Origin: Massilia soli
GTDB lineage: Bacteria > Pseudomonadota > Gammaproteobacteria > Burkholderiales > Burkholderiaceae_D
DNA length: 64,000 bases
NCBI RefSeq assembly: GCF_016809835.1
Contig: NZ_JAFBIL020000009.1
Span: 124,001 to 188,000, forward strand
Reading direction: 5' to 3'
The notes below the pieces were generated by a model. It worked only from the letters and a program-made list of their open reading frames with translations. It had not been told where the DNA came from and did no database searches. This document shows, piece by piece, positions 18,415 through 26,608 of this stretch (its first letter is position 1; every line of letters starts with the position of its first letter). Made by a program: the position numbers and the translations under genes.

Positions 18415-18435
18415 ATTATACATTTGGACAAATGT
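18415..18435 (-). promoter_or_regulatory. Promoter -10 with overlapping palindromic operator
   Basis: On the minus strand TATAAT (18415-18420) is overlapped by the perfect 7-2-7 palindrome ACATTTG-GA-CAAATGT (18420-18435), which lies in the spacer of the promoter for the winged-helix operon. Its size and spacing suit a MarR-type dimer, and the first gene of the operon encodes a candidate repressor. The binding protein is inferred. Confidence 0.5.
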
Positions 18436-18456
18436 GATTGCCACCAATATGTGTTT

Positions 18457-18473
18457 CGGGCACAATGTGCCCG
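18457..18473. repeat. Perfect 8-1-8 palindrome CGGGCACA-A-TGTGCCCG
   Basis: This perfect inverted repeat lies between the winged-helix operon and the corC-type gene, 60 bp before a strong terminator. It could be a second operator or the first stem of a short structured RNA ending at 18563. No protein-coding explanation is apparent. Confidence 0.5.
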
Positions 18474-18534
18474 TGGGCAATTTAGCGATTCCAATTGCTA
18501 CAACTCTGCGATGAGGTGTGTTACCGGGCCTCGT

Positions 18535-18563
18535 GCCCCCGGCCTTGCCGGGGGCTTTTTTTT
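18535..18563 (+). terminator. Rho-independent terminator upstream of the corC-type gene
   Basis: A 9-bp GC-only stem, GCCCCCGGC-ctt-GCCGGGGGC (18535-18555), is followed by eight Ts (18556-18563). It is the clearest intrinsic terminator in the window. No plus-strand gene precedes it: the neighbouring gene to the left is on the minus strand. It must end a short non-coding or leader transcript from about 18435-18530, because the next gene has its own extended -10 at 18598-18606. Confidence 0.85.
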
Positions 18564-18597
18564 GCGCGCGGACGGCGCGGTTGGCAGCAGGGGGCAT

Positions 18598-18606
18598 TGG
18601 TACAAT
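18598..18606 (+). promoter_or_regulatory. Extended -10 promoter of the corC-type gene
   Basis: TGG-TACAAT forms an extended -10 downstream of the terminator at 18563 and about 39 bp before ATG 18645. TTGGCA at 18581 is too close (14-bp spacer) to serve as a normal -35, so the TGn element probably compensates. Confidence 0.4.
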
Positions 18607-18644
18607 CGGCGTACCGGGCGCCGCCCCCAGTCCTGAGATTCGCC

Positions 18645-19943
18645 ATGGAAATCGCACTCCTGTTCGGCCTCATTCTTCTCAACGGCGTCTTCGCCATGTC
18701 GGAAATTGCGCTGGTCACCGCGCGCAAGGGACGGCTGGCGCGCCAGGCCAATGCGGGCGACGCCAGCGCCAGGGTGGCCATCGCGCTGGGAGAAGAACCG
18801 ACCAAGTTCTTGTCGACCGTGCAGATCGGCATCACCTCGATCGGCATCCTGAACGGCGTCGTCGGCGAGGCGACGCTGGCCGCTCCCATGGCCGAATGGC
18901 TGCAGTCGTTCGGCATGCCGCAGGCCGCGTCCGCCTTCAGCGCGAGCGCGCTGGTGGTGATGGCAATTACTTATTTCACGATCGTCCTGGGCGAACTGGT
19001 GCCCAAGCGGCTGGGACAGATCAGCCCGGAAGCGCTGGCGCGCGCGGTGGCGCGGCCGATGCAATTGCTGGCCGTGCTGGCCAAGCCGTTCGTCGTCCTG
19101 CTGTCCTGCTCTACCGGGCTGATCCTTCGGCTGATGGGCGTGCGCGACTCGGGCGAGCGCCAGATGACCGAGGATGACCTGAACATGGCGCTGGAGGAGG
19201 GGTCGGAAGCCGGCGTCATCGAGCAGGAAGAGCATCGCATGGTGCGCAACCTGTTCCGGCTGGACGACCGGCAGATCGCGTCCTTCATGGTGCCGCGCGG
19301 CGAAGTGGTCTGGCTGGACGCCGGCGACGACCTCGACACGAACCTGGCGCGGCTGGAAGCGAGCCCGCATTCGCGCTTTCCGGTGCTGCGCGGCGGCTGG
19401 GACAATATCCTGGGCGTTGCCAGCGCGCGCCAGATGCTGGCGCAGGTGCTGCGCAGTCCGCAGCCGGACCTGGTGGCCAACCTTCAGGAGCCGGTCTACG
19501 TGCCCGCCTCGCTGACCGGCATGGAGTTGCTGGAGAACTTCAAGAGCTCCGGCATGCAGCTGGCCTTCATCGTCGACGAATACGGCCAGGTGCAGGGCAT
19601 CGTGACGCTGCAGGATGTGTTCGAATCGATCACCGGCGAGTTCCATACCGGCCGCGCCGAGGACGCCTGGTCGGTGCGGCGCGACGACGGCTCATTCCTG
19701 CTGGACGGCCTGATCCCGATCCCCGAGCTCAAGGATTGCCTCGGCCTGAGCCAATTGCCGGAGGAGAGCCGGGGACGCTACAACACGCTCAGCGGGATGC
19801 TGTTGCTGCTTCTCGGCGACATCCCGAGCACTGGCGAGAGCTGCTGCTGGGGTGGCTGGAAATTCGAAATAGTCGATCTCGACGGCTTGCGGATCGACAA
19901 GGTGCTGGCCTCGCCGATGGCGGCGGAACCGGCGCCGGGCTAG
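18645..19943 (+). CDS. CorC/HlyC-family (DUF21-CBS) membrane protein, copy 1
   Basis: A 432-residue inner-membrane protein of the CNNM/CorC family, associated with Mg2+/Co2+ homeostasis and often annotated as hemolysin-like. The N-terminal DUF21 domain has four hydrophobic segments (MEIALLFGLILLNGVFAMSE, then STVQIGITSIGILNGVVGEA). Two CBS domains lie near 210-335 (DDRQIASFMVPRGEVVWLD and AFIVDEYGQVQGIVTLQDVF). A CorC_HlyC C-terminal domain (about 345-425, SVRRDDGSFLLDGLIPI) completes it. ATG 18645 makes the first TM segment begin at residue 1; upstream in-frame codons lie across the terminator. A close paralogue is at 31739-33031. Confidence 0.92.
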   Translation: MEIALLFGLILLNGVFAMSEIALVTARKGRLARQANAGDASARVAIALGEEPTKFLSTVQIGITSIGILNGVVGEATLAAPMAEWLQSFGMPQAASAFSASALVVMAITYFTIVLGELVPKRLGQISPEALARAVARPMQLLAVLAKPFVVLLSCSTGLILRLMGVRDSGERQMTEDDLNMALEEGSEAGVIEQEEHRMVRNLFRLDDRQIASFMVPRGEVVWLDAGDDLDTNLARLEASPHSRFPVLRGGWDNILGVASARQMLAQVLRSPQPDLVANLQEPVYVPASLTGMELLENFKSSGMQLAFIVDEYGQVQGIVTLQDVFESITGEFHTGRAEDAWSVRRDDGSFLLDGLIPIPELKDCLGLSQLPEESRGRYNTLSGMLLLLLGDIPSTGESCCWGGWKFEIVDLDGLRIDKVLASPMAAEPAPG

Positions 19944-19952
19944 CCGGGGTGG

Positions 19953-20480
19953 CTAAGGCTCGGCCAGCGGCACCTTGGCGCCGGCCGGATCGCCCTGCAG
20001 CAGCGCGATCACGCTGGCGAGATCGGTCTCCAGGCGGTTCAGGGTGGCCAGGTCGAGCCCTGCGAGCGCGCCAGGCAGGACGCCGGCAAACGGCGCCGGC
20101 GCACTATCGAGCAGCGCCGCGCCCGCGGGCAGCAGCGACAGCAGCACGATCCGGCGGTCGCGGCCGCTACGGACGGCCATCACCAGGCCCTTGTCCAGCA
20201 GGCTTTTGACCAGATTGCTGGCGGTCGACTGGTGCACATCGAGCGCGCGCGCCAGGTCGTTGACGCCGATCCCGGGCGTGGCGCGGATTTCGCTCAGCGC
20301 CCACAACTGCGCGCCGCCGATGCCGGTGTCGCGCTCAACCTGGCGGAAATGGGCTTTGACGGTATTGAATACGATGCGGAACTGACGCAGCACGCGTACC
20401 GAAGCGTCGTCGTCCAATGAAGGGGCTGGCACGCCGCTTACGGCGTCGTCGCAGGTGGGATCGGGGGCAATGCTTGTCAT
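19953..20480 (-). CDS. MarR-family transcriptional regulator
   Basis: A 175-residue winged-helix regulator. The central DNA-binding segment reads GIGGAQLWALSEIRATPGIGVNDLARALDVHQSTASNLVKSLLDKGLV with the wing VRSGRDRRIVLLSLLPAG, standard for MarR. ATG 20480 is the first ATG; upstream TATGAT could be a -10 only 6 nt away (possible leaderless start). It follows the methyltransferase gene on the same strand (40 bp) and may control it. The ligand is unknown. Confidence 0.88.
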   Translation of the reverse strand: MTSIAPDPTCDDAVSGVPAPSLDDDASVRVLRQFRIVFNTVKAHFRQVERDTGIGGAQLWALSEIRATPGIGVNDLARALDVHQSTASNLVKSLLDKGLVMAVRSGRDRRIVLLSLLPAGAALLDSAPAPFAGVLPGALAGLDLATLNRLETDLASVIALLQGDPAGAKVPLAEP

Positions 20481-20519
20481 GTCAAAATCATAGCCCAAAA
20501 CGCCGCCCGCGAGAATCAG

Positions 20520-21464
20520 TCATTGCAGTGGCCGCTCCGCGCGCAACAATACCGCAGCGAGCCGGTCGGCGCTGGCGTATGCCGCGCTGGCCAGTTCCGA
20601 GCCAAAAATGTCGGGATCGATCTCTTCGTAGGCCCAGCCGAAGCCGGCGCGGTCGAGACGCGCGCCGGCTTCGCGCCGGAACGGGTCGGCGCCATCGACG
20701 ATCGCCACGCCGGTATAGAGCAGCAACGCGCCGCCCGGCGCCAGCCGCTCGATGGCTGCGTCGACAATGGCCAGCGACAAGCCGGCCCCGAGCTCGCCGC
20801 CGCCATGGCGGTAGGTGCGCTGGTCGGGATCCTGGACATACGGCGGGTTGGAGATGATCAGGTCGAACGCGCCGTCCACCCCGGCCAGCAGATTGCTGTT
20901 CACGGCGACGACCTTGCCTTCGCCGGCCAGCCGGGCGTTGATGCGGGTGAGCCGCAATGCGCGTTCGTTGATGTCTGCACCGACCACTTCCGCGCCGGGA
21001 AAGCGGCGCGCCACCGTCAGCGCGCCGGGGCCGCCGCCGCAGCCGATGTCGACCGCCCGCCTGACCTCGTTGCCCGGGACGGCAAGGCAAGCCTCGAGGG
21101 CGCGCACGAAGCGGTAAGTGTCCGGGCCGAAAAACACGGCGTCGTCGTCCGAGGTCGGGAATGCCGAGTGGAAGAACAGCAGGTCGCCGATGGTGGACGC
21201 GCGCAGCGTGCAGCGCCAGCCGTCCTCGTGCGGTTCAAGGATGCCGGCAGCGCGCATCAACTGCACGGTGGCGTGGTCCAGCGCGCCATCCCGGAACGGA
21301 CGGCTCCAACCCAATACATCGGTGATGCCGCGGGCCCAGTCATTGCCGGGACGGGCATTTACGCGGCGGTGGCTGGCCTGGGTAATCGTGGTGAAGCGGT
21401 AGCCGCCGGCCATCAGTGCGCGGCCAAGGGCCAGCAAGGCGTCGTCGCGCGGTTGGTCGCTCAT
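20520..21464 (-). CDS. Class I SAM-dependent methyltransferase (HemK/RlmG-like)
   Basis: A 314-residue cytosolic methyltransferase. The SAM-binding motif I VDIGCGGGPGALTVARRFP lies near residue 140 and the amino-methyltransferase motif DLIISNPPYV near 203. NPPY marks N-methylation of Gln, Asn or adenine/guanine amino groups, as in HemK/PrmC and RlmG/RsmC. The N-terminal about 120 residues are a helical domain different from HemK. The target is unknown. It lies upstream of the MarR gene on the same strand. Confidence 0.85.
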   Translation of the reverse strand: MSDQPRDDALLALGRALMAGGYRFTTITQASHRRVNARPGNDWARGITDVLGWSRPFRDGALDHATVQLMRAAGILEPHEDGWRCTLRASTIGDLLFFHSAFPTSDDDAVFFGPDTYRFVRALEACLAVPGNEVRRAVDIGCGGGPGALTVARRFPGAEVVGADINERALRLTRINARLAGEGKVVAVNSNLLAGVDGAFDLIISNPPYVQDPDQRTYRHGGGELGAGLSLAIVDAAIERLAPGGALLLYTGVAIVDGADPFRREAGARLDRAGFGWAYEEIDPDIFGSELASAAYASADRLAAVLLRAERPLQ

Positions 21465-21579
21465 TGGTCAGCTCTCTCTCATCATGGTGCTTGATTATCG
21501 TGGCTAGCTCGACCGTGGAACATCGGTACGCATGCTGGAACGGTGTAAGAGGGCGACTACGCGGCCGCTGCGCACGGCC

Positions 21580-22131
21580 TTACTCCTCAGCCTGTACCGC
21601 ACTGACCCGGGCAAATTTCAGGTTCTCGAACACCTTGATGCGGTCGCGCAGGGGCCACCAATCGTACAAGAAGATCTGCACCGGGCGCCACATGGCGACC
21701 CAGCCGATGATGGTCAGGCTCTCCTGCGCAATCTTTGCCGGATGGCCAGGAACCAGGCTGACGATGGTTTCGCCCAGTAACAGGCAGGTCGCGACAAAAA
21801 CCAGGCCGATCGTCAAGCTGGTACGGCCCAGCTGGAGCAGTTGCCGCAACTCGCCGCGCAGCAGCCCGATCTTGTAGGCGTAATAGTTGTGGACCGCTTC
21901 GCCGACCAGTTCGCCGGCCGCCGCCGCAGGCGTGGACAAGCGCCCCACATGGATGCGCAGGTGCAGGTGGCTGTCATGCGGAAGGCCCAGCGCCCAGTTT
22001 TCGATGAAGGCTTCACAGGCGCGATCGAGGTCCTTGTTCAGGAAGGGCGTCGGATCCAGCGAGTTGAACAACTGCGGCAGCTCTTGCACGCGCAGGTCGA
22101 GGCAATGGGTGGGATGCTGGCTGATATGCAT
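21580..22131 (-). CDS. Membrane protein of unknown function with two C-terminal TM segments
   Basis: 183 residues. The N-terminal about 100 residues are soluble and mostly helical (LNKDLDRACEAFIENWALGL). Two hydrophobic segments follow: LTIGLVFVATCLLLGETIVS and the one around TIIGWVAMWRPVQIFLYDWW. The C terminus has a charged RDRIKVFENLKF. ATG 22131 has AGGA 6 nt upstream. It is the gene after the L,D-transpeptidase on the same strand (41 bp gap) and is probably co-transcribed with it. The family is not recognised. Confidence 0.7.
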   Translation of the reverse strand: MHISQHPTHCLDLRVQELPQLFNSLDPTPFLNKDLDRACEAFIENWALGLPHDSHLHLRIHVGRLSTPAAAAGELVGEAVHNYYAYKIGLLRGELRQLLQLGRTSLTIGLVFVATCLLLGETIVSLVPGHPAKIAQESLTIIGWVAMWRPVQIFLYDWWPLRDRIKVFENLKFARVSAVQAEE

Positions 22132-22172
22132 GTCTGGTCCTGGTTATGCTGGAGCGGCGGGTACCGCCTGCC

Positions 22173-23777
22173 TCAGTTTGCGCGCATCGCCCGCATCAGC
22201 TTGTTATCCCGCTGGTAAATGTCTTCGGCGAACAAGGTGCGGCCTTGCCGGTCGGTGGCGGCAGTGGCGTAGAACAGGACCACGGGAATGCTTTCGCTCA
22301 AACGGACCGTGCGCACCGGACCGGGCGCCATGGCGGCGGCGATCGCCGGCCCTTGCCACTGCGGCTGGTCGGCAAGCACGAAGGCCGCCAGCGCCTCCGG
22401 ACGCTCGACCCGGATGCAGCCGTGGCTCAGGTCACGCCGCGCCTTGCCGAACAGTTCCTTCGCCGACGTCGAGTGGAGGTAGATATTCATCGGGTTGGGC
22501 ATGGCGAATTTCACCGCGCCAAGCACATTGTGCGCGCCCGGCGTCTGGCGCACCCGCACCGTGCCGGCGCGCAGTTCGGCCAAGGCAGCGTGGGCTGGCA
22601 TGCGCTGCACTTTACCGTCCGGCGACACCAGTTCCATGCGTTGCTGTTTGAGATAGCCGCTGTTGCGCGCCAGCCTGGGGACGATCTCGCCCAGCGCGAT
22701 ACTGCGCGGCACATTCCAGTAAGGATTGAATTCCAGGTAGCGCATTTGCCCGATGAACAGCGGGGTCGGGGTGCGGGCGGCGTTGCCGACGATGACACGC
22801 ATCTCGAGCGGCTCGGCGCTGCTGTCCGCCGTCGTGTCGAACGCCCACAGGCGGTACGCTGCCACGTTGACCACGATGACGCGGCCCGGCCTGAGCGGCG
22901 GTATCCAGCGCAGGCGCTCGAGCGTGAGTTCAAGCTGGCGCACCCGATGGCTGAGCGGCACGGCCAAGGCGGCGAGCGTTTGCGGCCCCGGCTTGCCCGT
23001 TTCGGCCAGGCCGTGACGCGACTGAAACGCGCGGATTGCCCGAGCCAGTTGCGGGCTGTACTGGTCCGGGTCGGCCACGCTGGCCTGCGGTTCCAGATCC
23101 CCCAGCAGGATGAGCCGTTGGCGTACCAGCCGCAACCCGGGAGCCGCTTTCCCGAGCCGCAGCTCGGCGCCAGGCCGCAGCTGCGCCGGCGCGCGCCATG
23201 CAGGCGCGGCGGCGGCCAGGTCGCGGTACTGTTGCAGGCTTGCCTGGACGCGCCGGTACAGCGGAATCGGCGGCGCGGCCGCGTCGATGGCCAGCTCCAG
23301 CGGCTGCTGCTGCTGAAGCGCCGCGCGCAGGTAGTCGGCCGGATCGAAGGGCAGCGGGCCCGGTTCCTGCGGAGGCAGCGCGATATCGGGCTGGGTCCGG
23401 CCATAACGCAGGTGCGTCAGAAACGCGAGCATGGCTGTGCTGAGCGCCCTGTCGAAGCCGTCGGCGCCGGCGCCGTGCTGGTCGCCGAAGCGCGTCTCCA
23501 GCCCAGCGATGTCGTAGTCATCCGGATCCAGGCCGTGCGTCGGTGCGGCGCGCAACGCCGACAGCGCCTGCCGTGCCTGGTCATCGTTCCACAGGCGGCG
23601 CGGCTGGCCGTCGCCGTACAGTCGCTGCAGCAGGCTATGGGTATCCAGTCCTGCCATCGCGCGCGCGCTGGCAAGATCGGCAGCCAGCGCCTGGAATGGC
23701 GCCAGTGCGGCGAGTGCGACAACGAGCCCGATGGCGAGCATGCCTTGCCGCAGCGCGGCGGCCAGTATAACGATCAT
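22173..23777 (-). CDS. YcbB/LdtD-type murein L,D-transpeptidase
   Basis: About 534 residues, periplasmic, forming 3-3 (mDap-mDap) crosslinks in peptidoglycan. There is a signal or anchor segment (LAIGLVVALAALAPFQALAA), a scaffold domain, and a peptidoglycan-binding domain near 245-300 (QYSPQLARAIRAFQSRHGL). The YkuD catalytic domain is near 310-480, with the LHSTSAKELFG approach loop and SHGCIRVERPEA carrying the nucleophilic Cys. This order is that of YcbB, not of the short ErfK/YbiS enzymes. ATG 23777 is chosen because it puts the signal at the N terminus; an open extension reaches 23861. A class-II-spaced FNR-type box lies upstream (23853-23866), suggesting induction under low oxygen or redox stress. 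Confidence 0.92.
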   Translation of the reverse strand: MIVILAAALRQGMLAIGLVVALAALAPFQALAADLASARAMAGLDTHSLLQRLYGDGQPRRLWNDDQARQALSALRAAPTHGLDPDDYDIAGLETRFGDQHGAGADGFDRALSTAMLAFLTHLRYGRTQPDIALPPQEPGPLPFDPADYLRAALQQQQPLELAIDAAAPPIPLYRRVQASLQQYRDLAAAAPAWRAPAQLRPGAELRLGKAAPGLRLVRQRLILLGDLEPQASVADPDQYSPQLARAIRAFQSRHGLAETGKPGPQTLAALAVPLSHRVRQLELTLERLRWIPPLRPGRVIVVNVAAYRLWAFDTTADSSAEPLEMRVIVGNAARTPTPLFIGQMRYLEFNPYWNVPRSIALGEIVPRLARNSGYLKQQRMELVSPDGKVQRMPAHAALAELRAGTVRVRQTPGAHNVLGAVKFAMPNPMNIYLHSTSAKELFGKARRDLSHGCIRVERPEALAAFVLADQPQWQGPAIAAAMAPGPVRTVRLSESIPVVLFYATAATDRQGRTLFAEDIYQRDNKLMRAMRAN

Positions 23778-23852
23778 TGCGAGATTCTTTCTAGCGTTAC
23801 AGGGATGGGGTGCTGCAACGGCCCATGCTATGAGCCACGGCCCCAAAAAAGC

Positions 23853-23866
23853 TTGATCCACATCAA
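23853..23866. promoter_or_regulatory. Perfect FNR/Crp-family box TTGAT-CCAC-ATCAA
   Basis: The site matches the FNR/Anr consensus TTGATN4ATCAA at every defined base and lies in the divergent region between the transpeptidase gene and the SDR-VKOR fusion gene. On the minus strand a TAGCAT -10 (23825-23830) predicts a start near 23818, putting the box centre at about -41.5 (class II). A similar geometry is possible to the right (GATAGC near 23888). It could drive both genes. Confidence 0.75.
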
Positions 23867-24064
23867 AACGGGCGGAAATCGCCGGGGATAGCGGTCGGTC
23901 AGTGAAGCAGTTTCCACGTGGCCGCTGTCATCGCCCGCCCGATTAAGTTGCGTTGCGACGTCAGGCCGTGATCAAGGGCGCGCGAATCAGCCACCCTACA
24001 CTTGGGACTCGGGCGCCAGCGCGACATGCGGCGTGTTTCGACCGTTGCGGCAGGGGGGCGATGC

Positions 24065-26605
24065 ATGGCTTCAGACAAACCTGTTGTACTGATCACCGGA
24101 TCCGAAGGGCGGCTCGGCAGCGCGATCGCGGCCGCCCTCGGCCACGCCTGCACAGTTGTCGGCCTGGAGCGCGAATGCCACGGCGACAACTGCATCAGCG
24201 CCGACATCACGTCCGAAGAGGCGATCGGCGCCGCGCTGGCCAACTTGCGCGAGCGCTACGGCGGCCGGCTCGCCTCGGTCATCCACCTGGCCGCGTTCTA
24301 CGACTTCTCGGGCGAACCGAATCCCCTGTACCAATCGGTTAACGTGCAAGGCACCCGGCACCTGCTGCGGGCGTTGCAGGCGTTCGATGTCGGCCAATTC
24401 ATCTACGCCAGCACCATGCTGGTCCACGCGCCCGGCGCGCCCGGCCAGCCGACCCGGGAAGACGCCCCGCTGGCGCCGGCCTGGCCATACCCGGAATCGA
24501 AGCTGGCGGCGGAACGGATCGTTGCGCTGGAGCGCGGCAAGATCCCCGCGCTGATCCTGCGCCTGGCCGGCGTATACACCGACGATTGCGAAGTGCCTTC
24601 GCTGGCGAACCAGATCCAGCGCATCTTCGAGCGCCAGATGCTGAGCCGGGTCTTTCCCGGCGACGCTTCACACGGGCAGGCCTTCGTGCATATCGACGAC
24701 GTCGCCGAGGCGTTCCGGCTGGCGGTCGAGCGGCGCGGCCAGTTGCCGCCTGAATCGACGGTGCTGGTAGGGGAAGCGGTCACCGAAAGCTACGAGGCAC
24801 TGCAGAACCTGATCGCGTGGCTGCTGCACCACGAACAGTGGGAAACGCGCCAGATTCCAAAAACCGTCGCCGCGGCCGGCGCCTGGCTGGAAAGCAAGGC
24901 CGAAGCCGTGGTGCCGGATGCGATCGACCGCGGGGTCGAACCGTTCATCCGGCCATTCATGGTCCAGCTGGCCGACGACCATTATGAGCTCGACATCACC
25001 CGCGCCCAGTCGCTGCTCGGATGGCGGCCGCGGCACAGCCTGCGGCGCGGCCTGCAAACCATGGTGGCGCGGCTGCGCGCCGATCCCGCCGGCTGGTACA
25101 AGCGCAACAAGATACCGCTGCCGCTGTGGCTCGAGGCGGCCGACGAAGCAGGCCACTCCGGCGCCCGGCTGCTCGACGAATATCACCGCGTCGACCGGCG
25201 CGAGCACCAGGCTACGCTGTGGTGCCATTTCGCCAACATCGCACTTGGCCTGTGGCTGCTGGCCAGTCCGTTCGCCCTCGGTTTGGCGCAGCAGTGGATG
25301 GAAGCGGGCGCCTTGGCGGCGCCGAACGCGCGCGGCTTGCTCTACTCGGCGACCTGGATGACGCTCAGCGAGATCATCACCGGGGCGCTTGTCGTCGTGT
25401 TCGGCACCTTGTCACTGTCGCGCGACGCCGGCTGGGCGCGCTGGGCCACCGCGGCGCTCGGGCTATGGCTGCTGTATGCACCTATCGTCCTGTGGACGCC
25501 CAGCGCCGCCGCCTATGCCAGCGACACCCTGGGCGGGTCATTGCTGATCATCTTCGCGGTCGCGCTGCCGTCAGCGCCCGGGATCAGCCCGGCGGCCAGG
25601 GTCAGCGGGCCCGACGCGCCGCCCGGCTGGGACTACAGCCCGTCGGGCTGGACCAACCGCCTGCCGATCATCGCGCTGGCCTTCGTCGGCTTGTTCATTT
25701 CGCGCTACCTGGCTGCCTACCAGCTGGGCCACATCGAGGCGGCGTGGGATCCGTTCTTTGGCGAAGGCACCGAACGCATCATCACCTCATCGGTGTCCGA
25801 GGCCTGGCCTGTGTCCGATGCCGGCCTCGGCGCCACCGTGTACGCGCTCGAGATTGTCACCGGCGTCATCGGCGACAAGCGCCGCTGGCGCACCATGCCC
25901 TGGCTGGTACTGCTGTTCGGCATCCTGATCGTGCCGCTTGGCGCGGTCAGCGTGTTCTTCATCATCATCCAGCCCGTGGTTATCGGCGCCTGGTGCACCT
26001 TGTGCCTGGTGGGGGCGCTGGCGATGCTGCTGCAGATTCCTTACTCGTTCGACGAGATACTGGCGACGCTGCAGTTCCTGAAGGCGCGCCGCCTGCAAGG
26101 CCAGCCGTGGTGGTACGTGCTGCTGCGCGGTGACACGATGGAGGGCGGCAACGCCGACTACTCCGACAACTTCGCCGCACCGGCCAGGGCGATCTTGCGC
26201 GAGATGCTGCTGACCGGCGTCAGCGTGCCATGGACGCTGGCGCTAAGCACGCTGATGGGCGTTATGCTGATGTTCACACGGGTGCTGTTCGGCGCCGGCG
26301 GGCAGGCCGCCGACAACGACCACATCATCGGATCGCTGGTGATCACGTTCAGCATCATGGCGTGGGGCGAAATGGCGCGGCCGCTGCGCTTTGCCAATAT
26401 CGGCTTCGGCCTCTGGCTGATGCTGGCGCCGTGGCTGCTTGACGGCTATGGCAGTGCCGGCAGCGTCGCTTCCGTCGTTGGCGGGTTTGCCCTGGTGCTG
26501 CTGTCGTATCCTGCGGGAAAAATCAGCATGCATTACGGCGCCTGGGACCGGATCGCCCGCCTGACGCCGCGCCTGGCGCAGCGGTCGCGCCAGGCCCATG
26601 GTTAG
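24065..26605 (+). CDS. Fusion protein: SDR epimerase - SPW repeats - VKOR-like - SPW repeat
   Basis: 846 residues. The N-terminal third (about 1-325) is an extended SDR/NAD-dependent epimerase (TGSEGRLGSAIA nucleotide motif, YPESK catalytic Tyr/Lys). About 360-500 holds SPW-type membrane repeats (GLWLLASPFALG, GLWLLYAPIVLW). About 525-665 resembles a vitamin K epoxide reductase membrane domain with a CTLC active-site pair (Cys644/Cys647). The rest is another SPW-like unit (FGLWLMLAPWLLDGYG). The cytosolic oxidoreductase is thus tied to a membrane thiol/quinone redox module. The loop that normally carries the second VKOR Cys pair (HIEAAWDPFFGEGTERI) has none. ATG 24065 follows a G-rich ribosome site. 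The FNR-type box at 23853 may control it. No substrate is assigned. Confidence 0.85.
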   Translation: MASDKPVVLITGSEGRLGSAIAAALGHACTVVGLERECHGDNCISADITSEEAIGAALANLRERYGGRLASVIHLAAFYDFSGEPNPLYQSVNVQGTRHLLRALQAFDVGQFIYASTMLVHAPGAPGQPTREDAPLAPAWPYPESKLAAERIVALERGKIPALILRLAGVYTDDCEVPSLANQIQRIFERQMLSRVFPGDASHGQAFVHIDDVAEAFRLAVERRGQLPPESTVLVGEAVTESYEALQNLIAWLLHHEQWETRQIPKTVAAAGAWLESKAEAVVPDAIDRGVEPFIRPFMVQLADDHYELDITRAQSLLGWRPRHSLRRGLQTMVARLRADPAGWYKRNKIPLPLWLEAADEAGHSGARLLDEYHRVDRREHQATLWCHFANIALGLWLLASPFALGLAQQWMEAGALAAPNARGLLYSATWMTLSEIITGALVVVFGTLSLSRDAGWARWATAALGLWLLYAPIVLWTPSAAAYASDTLGGSLLIIFAVALPSAPGISPAARVSGPDAPPGWDYSPSGWTNRLPIIALAFVGLFISRYLAAYQLGHIEAAWDPFFGEGTERIITSSVSEAWPVSDAGLGATVYALEIVTGVIGDKRRWRTMPWLVLLFGILIVPLGAVSVFFIIIQPVVIGAWCTLCLVGALAMLLQIPYSFDEILATLQFLKARRLQGQPWWYVLLRGDTMEGGNADYSDNFAAPARAILREMLLTGVSVPWTLALSTLMGVMLMFTRVLFGAGGQAADNDHIIGSLVITFSIMAWGEMARPLRFANIGFGLWLMLAPWLLDGYGSAGSVASVVGGFALVLLSYPAGKISMHYGAWDRIARLTPRLAQRSRQAHG

Positions 26606-26608
26606 CCG

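Noticed and set aside
18645-19943. Hemolysin label for the CorC-type proteins
   Set aside because: DUF21 plus CBS plus CorC_HlyC domains point to cation homeostasis; the hemolysin name is historical.
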